From contig BFEA01000481.1 of NCBI GenBank assembly GCA_003427395.1, positions 852,945 to 877,866 on the forward strand: a stretch of 24,922 nt of DNA. Direction: 5' to 3'. A program made the translations under genes and the position numbers. Below, piece after piece: positions 1 through 8,815 of the stretch. Each line of letters begins with the position of its first letter. Position 1 is the stretch's first letter. The notes under the pieces are model-generated. The model saw nothing but the letters and a program-made list of their open reading frames with translations. It was not told the origin of the DNA and ran no database searches. Source of the DNA: Chara braunii. Taxonomy: Eukaryota > Streptophyta > Charophyceae > Charales > Characeae.

Positions 1-340
1 CCCCCCTCTCTCCCTTCCCCTCTCTAACCCTACTTTCCCCAAACCTCTTCCCCCATTTCGTGCTTCCTCTCTCCCAATCCTTCCTCCCGCCACCTCATAC
101 ACTGGAAATCCCGATGTTTGTTCCTTACTCCAGAAACAGCCCGCTGAAACCCAATATAGAAGTAGCAATCGGTCACGATCAGAGAAGAAAGACAAAACGA
201 AAAAGAGAGAAACGGGAAAAAGGAAAGATAGTTGGAGGGGAGGGAAGATAGCGTGGGGAAAAAGAAAATGGTGGAGGGGAGGGAAGATAACGTGGGGAAA
301 AAGAAAAAAAAAGGAAAAAGGTGAAGCCGATAAACAAAGT
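1..340. repeat. C/T-rich then purine-rich low-complexity DNA with a 39-bp tandem duplication
   Basis: The first 60 bases are C/T-rich and 175-330 is GA-rich. A unit of about 36 bases containing GGAGGGAAGATA and CGTGGGGAAAAAG occurs at 233-268 and again at 272-307, differing at about one base. No credible protein is encoded; open frames on both strands are simply low complexity. Confidence 0.6.
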
Positions 341-462
341 TGAAGATAACGATGGTGATGATGATAATACTAATGAAGATGATAAAATTAATACCAATGA
401 TGATGATGATGGTGACGATGACAATAATGCCAATGATGATGATGACTCTGACAATAGTGGCA

Positions 463-497
<35 letters not shown>

Positions 498-498
498 A
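341..498. repeat. Degenerate (GAT)n microsatellite
   Basis: Imperfect GAT repeats run through the interval and end in an almost pure block at 463-497. The plus frame reads as poly-Asp and the minus frames as poly-His, poly-Ile or poly-Ser, as expected from a trinucleotide repeat rather than a gene. Confidence 0.85.
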
Positions 499-602
499 CA
501 GACTGCCAAGGTGATACTGGCGAAGACGCTCGCCTCTTAAATGTCTTCCCAGCCATCCACGAGCGCCCTCTGATTTCCAACTGGCCGCGAGATAGTAGAA
601 CA

Positions 603-900
603 CTCGTCACCCGCTGATTCCCGCAATCCTCACGCGACCCTTCAACGCCATTAACCCGTTACTTCCACTCCAAGGGTTGATGATGCTGCTGCTGCCACTG
701 TCAGCAAAGTCAACGCAAAAGTTATCTTCCTACTACAGTGCACGATTAAGATGATGTCGTCTCTTGAAAACACACTCGCCTCCTCCTCATTCTATCTCCC
801 GCTAGCATGCCCGTCCAGCTGTCTGTGAGGGAGCACAAAGCTCCCATCGCCCACTGATTCCCGCTTTTTTCACGAGACCCCCCTCAGCACCATAAGCCTG
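603..900 (+). repeat. Diverged direct duplication of about 58 bp (603-660 and 841-900)
   Basis: Both segments share CTGATTCCCGC, then TCACG-GACCC and a CCAT-A-CC motif in the same order, at roughly 70 percent identity by eye and about 240 bases apart. The surrounding 500-1119 stretch contains no convincing gene: its open frames are short and of odd composition. Confidence 0.4.
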
Positions 901-1119
901 CTATGGCTGCTTTGAGGAGACGTACACACTACCTGGAGATGACGTCCATTTCTTGGCTACCTCACGTCGCTCCTCGCCACGTCAGAAAGCTCCAGAGGCC
1001 ACTCGCGAGTCTGCCCAGCAGCACCCAGCGTCAACTACGCGCGTTTCACCGCGAGAGCACATACTACCCTGGTGCATCCCCACAAGCGCTTGGCAAGCGC
1101 GTCAACCTGAAGAGAATGT

Positions 1120-1153
1120 GGGGGCGCAGCGCTCCCGGTAGCGCTGCGCCCCC
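1120..1153. repeat. Perfect 14-bp inverted repeat (GC-rich hairpin)
   Basis: The left arm GGGGGCGCAGCGCT (1120-1133) is the exact reverse complement of the right arm (1140-1153), with a six-base loop. A perfect 14-bp stem is not expected by chance in a window this size. It sits four bases before a tRNA T-arm-like element. It is not followed by a T tract, so it does not look like a bacterial-type terminator. Confidence 0.85.
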
Positions 1154-1157
1154 GTAG

Positions 1158-1174
1158 GCCGGTTCAATTCCGGT
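1158..1174 (+). other. tRNA T-arm-like (B-box-like) stem-loop
   Basis: A five-pair stem, GCCGG with CCGGT (one G-U pair), encloses the seven-base loop TTCAATT. This matches the TTCRANY consensus of a tRNA T-loop and the Pol III B box. A weak A-box-like string, TGGCAAGCGC, lies at 1091-1100, and the 14-bp hairpin would occupy the position of a long variable arm. No matching acceptor stem or anticodon arm is visible, so this could be a tRNA-derived retroposon head or a chance match. Confidence 0.3.
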
Positions 1175-1470
1175 ATTAGCGGGGTCTATGACCCTCGGGC
1201 GGCAAGCTTTGACTTTCTAAATTGAGAAAATTAAATGTACATCATTCACTCCTATGCAGCTCCTTCGTGGTGATATGTCTCTGTTACAACTCTCTGCCTG
1301 TCTTCCTGAGGTTTTGAACACATCGTGATTGGAGTAATTATCAATGACTGAAGTCACCATATAAATAGCTAGACCTTTCTTTTTGGTCCAGGATTCTCAT
1401 GAGACTCCTTTGTTCTGAAAGTTGTCCCACTGTTACCGATCTGACGAGTGCCTTTCCATTCCTCTGACTT
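1175..1470. other. No gene seen; likely 3' flank of a LINE remnant
   Basis: A small GGGTC/GACCC hairpin lies at 1182-1194. The rest has no open frame of note. By position it would be the 3' UTR of the minus-strand LINE remnant that starts at 1471, but neither of the two 3' UTR types seen elsewhere in the window is clearly present. Confidence 0.3.
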
Positions 1471-2336
1471 TCATGATAGTATAGCCCCAGTAGCATCTTG
1501 GTCCTCAGAAACTCGGACAAACTGTTGTCCCATTGTAGTTGCAGGCTTGTGCCAGTCCTTCCATCGTAGTTGTAGTTCTGTGAACGTTGCTACTTTGCCC
1601 CGGGCTAGCCAACTATGGGTGAACTTGTTTATGATTTCCTGTTCTCTCACAGGCTGTTTCTGGATCATTGTTCTTCTTCGTCTCCATTTGCATCTGATCT
1701 CCACCTCAAGAAACAAAAAAAATAGGAACAAGTAACAAACAGCTCCTTGGTGAGGGCCCATACTGTCTCTCGTGTTTCTTGTATTGTCTAGAGTAATGTT
1801 GCCTCTCTCTTTCCAAGATCACCCACAGGGTCACTTTCCTGAGCATTCCATACCACTGTATTTTGGGGTCTTGCAGCAGAGGAGATAACTCCAGAGTAGA
1901 ATTTGGGTCGGCTGTTCAGGAAAAGGGGATATAAATAGTCGAGACCGTAGTTCCTTCGCCCAAGCCCAGTATTCTGTAGCGTTTTTACTTGCACTTAGGC
2001 AGTGGTAGATATCTTCCGGTTCATTTCTGAACTTGACCACACATCAATCTGAGCTATTGGGATTGTATCTTCTCCTTCTGTGTAGCCCTTGAGTGACGTA
2101 CGCCATAGGCCGCTAGAGACTTCGGATCTTGACTGGTCACTGTGGGATTTTTGGTGTTTGATCAATATGTGTTCCTTCTCTTTTGTATCGTTGTATGTGG
2201 GTTCTTTATTCTTCGAGGGGTAGTATGTAGCCCACTTTAACCAAATAATCCTGTAGCGGAGTAGTTTTCCTTTGCTTTCCTGGCCTTTCTTCTTGCCAGG
2301 CCCACTCCAACGGATCAAATTCCAGTTCGGCCAAAT
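1471..2336 (-). pseudogene. LINE ORF2 C-terminal remnant (zf-RVT region and C-terminal GK motif)
   Basis: Three frame-shifted minus-strand pieces (1995-2318, 1831-2040, 1471-1761) together resemble the end of a plant-type LINE ORF2. The middle piece contains EPEDIYHCL followed by WAWAKELRSRL. This is the H-C then W spacing of the zf-RVT zinc-binding region seen in the intact neighbour as ETLNHCFIEC then LWKDLEQTW. The last piece ends with FTHSWLARGKVATFTELQLR and WKDW, a C-terminal motif shared with the LINEs at 2705-2890 and 17500-18160. It is broken by frameshifts and lacks the RT core. The younger LINE at 2352-8168 inserted immediately beside it. Confidence 0.55.
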
Positions 2337-2349
2337 TGAAGTCTCTGAC

Positions 2350-2351
<2 letters not shown>
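2337..2351. repeat. Target-site duplication, 3' side of the LINE at 2352-8168
   Basis: TGAAGTCTCTGACTT here is repeated exactly at 8169-8183, on the two sides of the element. The last two T are ambiguous with the poly(T) tail, so the duplication is 13 to 15 bases. Confidence 0.85.
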
Positions 2352-2380
<29 letters not shown>

Positions 2381-2404
2381 AANTTTTTTTTTTTTTTTTT
2401 TTTT
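2352..2404 (-). other. Poly(A) tail of the subfamily A LINE (poly(T) on plus strand)
   Basis: Two T runs of roughly 30 and 22 bases are separated by AATAAAN. The N and others nearby show the region was hard to sequence, so its length is unreliable. The tail directly abuts the target-site duplication. Confidence 0.8.
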
Positions 2405-2409
2405 AAAAA

Positions 2410-2427
2410 CAGAACNTTTGGGTTNTG
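2410..2427 (-). other. 3'-terminal stem-loop of the LINE 3' UTR (copy 1)
   Basis: Five bases before the poly(A) tail (RNA sense) is a seven-pair hairpin. On the plus strand it reads CAGAACN, TTTG loop, GGTTNTG, with two uncalled bases. The same structure sits at the same place in the copies at 16817-16834 and 16981-16998. In other LINEs a 3' stem-loop is the recognition site for the element's own reverse transcriptase; that role here is inferred. Confidence 0.65.
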
Positions 2428-2554
2428 GCTCCTTTTCCNTTNTGGGGGGCGTCNGTCCGGTTCCTATTCCCCCGGCAAGTCATAAATTTACATAAGATAC
2501 TCACCCACGCTCCTCCCCCTTCTGGTGTGGAGGCCCGGAAGTCGGCATTGATTA

Positions 2555-2568
2555 CTTCTCTCGAGAAG
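2555..2568 (-). other. Second conserved 3' UTR stem-loop (copy 1)
   Basis: CTTCTC and GAGAAG form a six-pair stem just after the conserved ATTGATTA block. The equivalent position in the copy at 17128-17143 is CTCCAC with GTGGAG, so two base pairs have changed on both sides. The copy at 18347-18360 keeps a four-pair CTTC/GAAG stem. Confidence 0.55.
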
Positions 2569-2704
2569 GATGTACCGAACTTCACCCCTGCCTAAGTTAG
2601 CCTGTTCTAAACTGAAGCTATCTCGGAAACTTTCACTATTTACTTTTTGCTACGTTGATTTTGTAACCAGCTGGAGATCCTCTCAGTCAAGTGTACCTCT
2701 AGCT

Positions 2705-5700
2705 TTAGATGTGCTCGTCTAGATTGTCATTTAGTCTATGGTAGTATTGGTCCTCTTGTTGAGGTGTGGGTGTAAGAGGTTGGTTCACTGGATCCTGGGT
2801 ACTGTGGCTTGGTGAAGTGAGCCAGTCCTTAAAGACCAGTCTGTTTTTTTCTATTGTGCCTAACTTACCTCCTCCTAGCTTTCCTTCCATAAACTTTTAA
2901 TGATCTCGAGCTTTTTGTCTGGGGCATTTTGTATTTGTATCTGAGTTTTTTTCCAGCGGGCATTGAGTTCTGTTTCTATTAGTTGTTTGATAATAGTAAG
3001 TGGGTTTTCATGGTTCGTGGGGTGATCATCGAAGGTCAGGTCACATCTCCTTTTCCATATCGCCCACAGAGAGGTTTTTCTGATTAGTGAGAAGAAGAAA
3101 AGGTCGAAACCTTTAAATTGTGGGGTTTGCTCTATGTCTAGGTAAAGAGTGCCCGGGTTGATTTGTACAGTTTTATTTGAGTGTTTGGACCATGTTTGTT
3201 CTAGATCCTTCCATAGGGTTTGGGTCTTCGCACATTCTATGAAGCAGTGGTTGAGTGTTTCTGCGGTTTGTGAGTTGCAGACTTTGCACCATGACTCTTG
3301 TTCTGATCTGTGTTCCTTTTTTCGTCTTTGAGATAGCCAATGGTTCACTGGGACTGCTCTATAGGTTATGAGCCAGAGTAGGCTGACCAGTTTCACCGGC
3401 CTCGTACAAAATATTGAATTCCAGGGGGGTTTGAAGTTTGCGTTGGCGAGTGTGATTTCTTCTTTTTGCCATCTTTTCAGTACTATTTCTGACGAAGAGA
3501 TAGGAGTGGAGAACAGCTTGTAGCCCAGTTTAGGGGAATAGTCAGTTATTTTGTACCTGCGAGCTGCCGTTTGTGAGACTTCGGGGGTGCTCCACGACCA
3601 TTCTGTAGGGTCTACTTCTAGGTGGCGGATGTCCGAATCTGGCCTAAAAACTCTATTTTGGTCTCCTTCTATTACTCTTATCCTTCTTAATTGGTTCAGA
3701 TTGAAAGAAGCCTCTGCTCTGCTCTCCATGTTGATGATGCTCGCTGGATTGTCTGGTTCCTCTAAGGGGTAGATGCTGCACGTTATCCATTCGTTATTGT
3801 GCGGTTCGCTGTTTGTTACTCTTAGGATATCTGTTATTTTGGCTTGGTTTTTCTGGCTGGCCCAGTCTCCCGCTACCCATTTTTGTTCTGATTTGAGTAT
3901 GCGTCTCCATTCTATTGGGATGCTTTCTATAATAGTTGATAGGTTGTCTTTTAGGTTGTGGTTTCCTTTTAGAATGGTTCTGAGGTCTTTTACTTCTTTC
4001 CAGTTATTTATTGAGTCGTTCCACAAATGTTGGATTTGCCATATGCCTTTTTCTAGCCAGTGACCCCATTTGGCGTCTGCTTTGGAGAGGGAGAGACTTA
4101 CTCCTTTGACATCTTTGATCCAAGGGTTGCCAAAAATGGGTTGTCTTAAGACTTCATCCTTTCTTGTTGGGCCTAGTTTATTTTCTGGGAATATTTTCCT
4201 CCAGGTGTGCAAGAGGAGTTCCCAGAAAGATTTGGAGGGTTCCTTTTCTGACTCTTCTTCGGGGTTTATCTGTGGAGAAGGGGAATTGGTCATTCTTGGA
4301 AGAGGCCATCGCTTGTTAAAAATCCAGAACAGGCCAGACATGTTGGGCGGGGATTTGAAGGGTGCCAGGTCTTTGATATGATTGAGCGCTAGGGGTGTCC
4401 ATTGCAGATTACTCTGAAGGGTCAGTCTTAGAATCCATTTGGTTTGCAAGGCTTGAATTTGGCGAGTTGGATCCAGTAGGCCAAGACCTCCCCTTTCTTT
4501 GGGTAGGTGACTATTTGCCATGCTACTTTGTGGATGAAGTGTTGCTTGTCCAGGTTTCCTGTCCATAGGTATGCGGCTGCTCTTTTCTTGATTTGCTGAT
4601 GGAAATCTGCAGAGGGAAACCAAATTGAGGTAGCGTACCACATCATGGCTAGTACCGAGTTGTTCAAGGCTAGAACCCTGCCTAATAGAGATGTGTGGGT
4701 CCGTTGCCATCTGTGCATTTGATTGATCATTGTCGATAGTAGGGAGGCAGCTGAGGAAGGGTGGCAGCCATTTATGCTTATCTAGATTCCTAGGAAGCGG
4801 ATTGGGTTAGTCGGACCAGTCCATTGCATGCCCATGGGTGTGATTTCTGTGGGAGGGGGTGTATTTGGGAGCCACCATCCTATTGTTTTTGGCCAATTTA
4901 TCTTCATTCCAGACGCTAGTTGGAAGGCCTGCATTGCTCTTGTCAGTGCTTAGAAGGATGAGTTAGTGGCTCTAATTAGGACGGTGAGGTCATCCGCGAA
5001 TAGTAAGGTGGTTGGGAAGTGAAGACGGTGGCCATTCCCATCCTTTAGGTCTTCTAATCTTTCAATTGAGATGTCCTTCCTGAGGAAGGCTGCTATGGCC
5101 TCCATTACGAAAAGAAAGATTTGGGCCGCTAGTGGGTCTCCCTGTCTGACCGATCTCGTCATTTTGTACGGGTTAGACAGGAAGCCGTTTACTTGAACTA
5201 TCCCTTGAGCGTCGTTGTATAATATTCTTACCCATTTGCGGAAGTTTGGTCCTACCCCCATTTTTTCCATGCAGATTTGAAGAAAATCCCAGTTAACCTG
5301 ATCGTATGCTTTCTCGAAGTCAAAGAACAGAATGGCTGCTGCGACTTTTTTTTGTTTTATTAGTCAAATCGATTCGTTTAGTGTCATGACGTTGTCTAAT
5401 ATTAGTCTTCCCGGGATGAAGCCCGTTTGGTCTAGATGAAAGTCATTACCTGTGATACGGTTAATTCTTGTAGCAAGCAGTTTGGCTAGGATTTTGTATG
5501 TTACGTTAAGCAGTGAAATGGGTCGGTAATTCCTAATATTTTCTTTATCACCTTTCTTATAGAATAGTGTTACTACTCCCGTACTTAAATCTAGCCCTAG
5601 GGATTCTTTTGTCCATGCTTTATTAAGAAACTGTAGGAAAAGGGGTCCTAATGTGTGCCAGCTTGCAAGCCAGAATTCTTTGGATAATCCATCCCTTCCT

Positions 5701-7292
5701 GGGGCTTTGTTGGGTTTCATGTCTTTAAGAGCTTGATGTAGTTCTTCTAGGGTGATGGGTTCTTCTAGTTGGTTAGCTGAATCTATAGAAAGGGAGCGGT
5801 CCAAGTGTGATACGAATTTGTTCCTGGCTCTTGTGACTTCGTTGTGTGTTTCTGTCGTGGTTTTGCTGGAGTATAGGTCCTTATAGAAATTGGTTGCTAT
5901 GCTGATGAGTTGGGTAGTTTCTGAGGTGGGGTTTCCGTTCGTGTCTTTGAGGCTTTCTATCTTGGCATTTCTTGAGTTAGATTTGATTTTTTGGAAGAAA
6001 TGTTTGGTCATTTTTTCGTTCAATTCCCAGTCTTTTACACTTGCTCTTAATTGTAGGCCTCTGAGTTTCATTTTAGTCCACTCATTTCATTCCTCTTTTG
6101 ATTTGGTGTAGAGTTTTGCATAGAAAGTTGAGTTGGTGTTGTGCTTTAGGTTGAGCTCGGCTACGTCTATAGCGTTCCTCAACATTTCCTCTTTTTCGTT
6201 TCTTTGAGTGGCAAGCCTTCTTGATAATAGGGCTACTTTTGAGCTGATACTGTTGATGATCTTTGGGAACTGCTTGAAAATATCTTCTTCTTCCGCCATT
6301 TGAAGAGAGTGGGTTAGTATGCTTTTCAGTTCCTTTTGGAATGTTTGGCTGGTTAATAGGGCGTTATTGAAGCGATAGAAGCTTTTCCCCAAGTACCCGA
6401 CTTTAGAAAACCGGAGATCTAGTGTGATGGGTTTATGGTCGAAGCCGCTGTGGTAAGGTGTTCTTTCTATTTTGCAAGCTTGGACAGTTTCTGTCAGGGA
6501 TTCAGAGATGATGAAGAAGTATATTCTAGAGAATGAGGTTTTGTTGTGGGTGGTTTTCCTAATGCAAGAAAAGTGTTTCTCCTCTGGGTGTAATAGTCGG
6601 AATGGGTCTAACAGATTGTTTCTTGTGATGAAATTTACTAGCTCTATGCTATTTGAATGTTGGGAGGGGTCTGTTGAGTTAGAGATTCTATCCAGTGAAG
6701 TTTCTTGGACGGAGTTCCAATCGCCCATTAGAACTGTGTGAGTGTGGGCGGGGGTTAGATTCTCAATGTCATGGAGGAAGGGGTTTTTTTCCTGAGGGGA
6801 AGTGGGTCCATAAATGCCTAATATTGCTAATTGTTCCTCCTTGTGTTTGATGTCTACTCTAATCCATCTGCCTGTTCTTGAGTCCTGCCAATTGCTAAGG
6901 ATTTGTATGTTGTTGCTTGCCTTTGAATTCTGATGCATGAGGATTACGATGCCTGCCGATCCGGAGTGTGTGGCGTTGGCCCAGAATGCAGACTTAACGT
7001 AATTCAACTTTCTTTCTATTGCTGTTTTGATTTTTTGGTGCTCTTCACTGTTTGAGAGGTGTGTTTCTTGCAGGCAGGTGATATCTGGGGGGGTTGCTCC
7101 AAACCACCCTATGTCCTCCGTTAAGTTTCTCCACTTAACCGGATTGTCTAGGATGGATGCGAGCCCGTTAATGTTCCATGAGACGCATGTGAGTTCTGGT
7201 TGTTTTTTTATCTCTCTGAGAATGTCCTCTTCTGTTGTTGTTTTGAGTCTCTTTGGTCTGTTGTCAGTCCCTTCCTCTAGCGAAACCTCCAT
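2705..7292 (-). pseudogene. LINE ORF2: APE-type endonuclease, reverse transcriptase, zf-RVT; multiply disrupted
   Basis: ORF2 nicks target DNA and primes reverse transcription there. The endonuclease (residues about 35-290) shows WNING (39-43), QETHL with Glu76, YGP (161-163), GDWNS (190-194) and FDHKP (284-288). The usual SRID aspartate is Tyr258 (codon 6521-6519, TAC), a probable loss of a catalytic residue. The RT shows NYRPISLLNVTYKILAKLL, FFDFEKAYD (motif A), RQGDPLAAQ (motif B) and FADD (motif C, 4989-5000). Downstream are a zf-RVT region (CKVC, then HCFIEC), AIWKRRC and a terminal GGGKLG / FKDW motif (2705-2890). Breaks: in-frame TGA (6087), TGA (5364), TAA (4950) and TAG (4782), a frameshift near 4485-4500, and another near 2880 that restores the C-terminal tail. 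Intact length would be about 1,530 codons. The first ATG is 41 bases after ORF1. Confidence 0.9.
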
Positions 7293-7333
7293 ATTGTATG
7301 GCCGGTTAAATTAGAGGAGGGACAAGAATTATT

Positions 7334-8089
7334 TCAGGTGGTGGTCTGCTGCTTTCTCCTCTCCTCCCTTTTTTCCCTTTCCTCCTTGATCTTGTCGATC
7401 GCTTCCTCCTTGCTCTTTCCCAGCCATTCCTCTCTTATGAAGGCGGCAACGCTGTGGGTGATTCTGTCGACTTCGTCGCTATGGCCCAGCAGGGAGTGGG
7501 GGATCTCGCAGATCAGCTCCCACGATTTCCATTCCAGATCTTCCCTCAACTCGGTTAGGTAGTCATAAATGACCATGTAGGGTCGCATGTCTCTGCTTTC
7601 TGTTTTCCCTTTCTCTCCTTCCCACTTCACTTCCAATCTTTCATCGTGGCCCGCCCTGCAAAAGGCCTGGGGGCGCTGGTTCGAGATGTTTGTTCTCAGG
7701 ATTTTGCCCGCCTGTGACAAGTCCTGGGATGTGACAATGGACAGGTTGCTCCAGGCTGCAATTTGCCACTCCTCTGTGTCAAAACGAAAAGGTAGGATTG
7801 GAATTGTCGGGGAGAGGGTACGGGCATCCAGGTTTGCTTGAGTTGATAGTTCGATGGGGTTCTCATCTGCAAGTTTGTTGAGAGAGTAGGAGACTTCCCC
7901 TAATTCTTGATTCTGATCTTCTAGGAACCTTGTTTGTCTTTCCAGGATTGCTATCTGTCTTCTCATTTCCTTCTCCCGGTTCTTTTCCTGCCCAATTAGG
8001 TCATTGGCTAGAGCTATCATTTTTCCCTCTGCTTCCCTTTGTTCACTTTGTCCCTCATCCTTCCCTTTGTTCTCCGCTGTGCACTCCAT
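7334..8089 (-). CDS. LINE ORF1-like protein with coiled coil (intact frame)
   Basis: The frame of 251 codons starts at ATG 8089 (MECTAENKGKDEGQ) and is uninterrupted. The frame is also open upstream into the flanking poly(A), but that part lies outside the element, so I place the start inside the target-site duplication. Residues about 25-65 are strongly charged with heptad-like leucines (REKEMRRQIAILERQTRFLE), typical of a coiled coil that trimerises LINE ORF1 proteins. The C-terminus is a long basic and acidic helix (GKSKEEAIDKIKEEREKREE). No CCHC zinc knuckle or clear RRM is visible. The position just upstream of ORF2 suggests the nucleic-acid chaperone of the retrotransposition particle; the fold is not recognised by sequence. 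Confidence 0.7.
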   Translation of the reverse strand: MECTAENKGKDEGQSEQREAEGKMIALANDLIGQEKNREKEMRRQIAILERQTRFLEDQNQELGEVSYSLNKLADENPIELSTQANLDARTLSPTIPILPFRFDTEEWQIAAWSNLSIVTSQDLSQAGKILRTNISNQRPQAFCRAGHDERLEVKWEGEKGKTESRDMRPYMVIYDYLTELREDLEWKSWELICEIPHSLLGHSDEVDRITHSVAAFIREEWLGKSKEEAIDKIKEEREKREERRKQQTTT

Positions 8090-8168
8090 GGTGTCTCGTA
8101 GGTAGGAGTTGGGCCAAGCCACTGTTTGGGTTGCTGTGTCCTGTAGGGTATTTTCGGTACCCTCCTGG

Positions 8169-8183
8169 TGAAGTCTCTGACTT
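8169..8183. repeat. Target-site duplication, 5' side of the LINE at 2352-8168
   Basis: This is an exact copy of 2337-2351. It is followed by AAGTAATC and then the poly(T) of the neighbouring LINE, showing that the insertion happened a few bases downstream of an older element's tail. Confidence 0.85.
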
Positions 8184-8230
8184 AAGTAATCTTTTTTTTT
8201 TTTTTTTTTTTTCTTTTTTTTTTTTTTTTT

Positions 8231-8427
8231 GAGCAACGCACCCGTCGGTGCTAGTGGTGCTGGTAAGAGCAGACACCGCTAGCACCTGGGGAGGGCTCCA
8301 TCTATTGGTGGGGAGCAGCACCTGCTGGAAACCGGGTCCAGCGTCCCTTACATAAACAGAGTTTAAACTTTAAATCACATCAAATCGCATCATCCTGCCA
8401 GCATTGATTACCCTGGGGTCCAGGGGA
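8231..8427 (-). other. Subfamily B LINE 3' UTR with terminal stem-loop
   Basis: The segment carries the block GAAACCGGGTCCAGCGTCCC (plus strand, from 8328) found in related form at 22540, and a segment homologous to 21411-21540. A stem at 8247-8286 pairs GGTGCTAGTGGTG with CACCGCTAGCACC (12 Watson-Crick pairs and one central mismatch or wobble) about 20 bases before poly(A). Confidence 0.65.
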
Positions 8428-8815
8428 CTGACTGAGCAGGAGGTTGGGAGGGGGGGACCTCTTCACCCTGTACCTGGCGCCAAATATCTGCTAGGTCATC
8501 CTGGTTCCTCCCATTCCCTACCTTCGAAGAACAACGCTGCTGGCTGCGCCCACCCACAGACTTCCCGGACCTCTTCCCACCTCACCAACTGGCAATGGTG
8601 GACATAATAGGTCCTTCCATGTTTCAGGTTGTAGGGGATTGACTGAGCAGGAGGTTGGGAAGGGGGGACCTCTTCACCCTGAAGCTGGCGCCAAATATCT
8701 GCTATCTCATCCTGGTTCCTCCCACTCCCTACCTTCAAAGAACAACGCTGCTGGCTGCGCCCACCCACAGACTTCCCGGACCTCTTCCCACCTCACCAAC
8801 TGGCAATGGTGGACA
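8428..8815 (-). repeat. Tandem duplication (211-bp offset) inside the subfamily B LINE
   Basis: The block with TGAGCAGGAGGTTGGGA, TGGCGCCAAATATCTGCT and CTGGCAATGGTGGACAT occurs at 8428-8604 and again at 8639-8815, about 95 percent alike. The first copy is then joined to a shortened AATAGGTCC/TTGTAGG segment whose longer form follows the second copy at 8875-8930. So a duplication was followed by two internal deletions in one copy. It lies in the ORF2 C-terminal region. Confidence 0.8.

Larger units (their letters stand above)
2352..8168 (-). mobile_element. Near-complete non-LTR retrotransposon (L1-type LINE, subfamily A)
   Basis: The element is about 5.8 kb and reads on the minus strand: a short 5' UTR (8168-8090), ORF1 (8089-7334), a 41-base spacer, ORF2 (7292 to about 2705), a 3' UTR of about 300 bases and a poly(A) tail (poly(T) at 2350-2404 on the plus strand, interrupted near 2380 and containing an N). 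Perfect 15-base duplications flank it. It inserted between an older LINE remnant (1471-2336) and the poly(A) tail of another LINE (8190-8230). ORF2 carries at least four nonsense codons and two frameshifts, so this copy cannot move by itself, although its clean duplications suggest fairly recent insertion. Confidence 0.9.

Noticed and set aside
321-617. 98-codon Asp-rich open frame
   Set aside because: It is the translation of a GAT microsatellite; all frames are open there and there is no gene context.
3551-4381. Open frames antisense to LINE ORF2
   Set aside because: They are shadows of the coding strand with no independent evidence.
7930-8232. 100-codon plus-strand frame ending in poly-Phe
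   Set aside because: It is the complement of LINE ORF1 and a neighbouring poly(A) tail.
8090-8236. N-terminal extension of ORF1 with poly-Lys
   Set aside because: It crosses the element boundary, the target-site duplication and another LINE's poly(A), so it is not part of the ORF1 gene.
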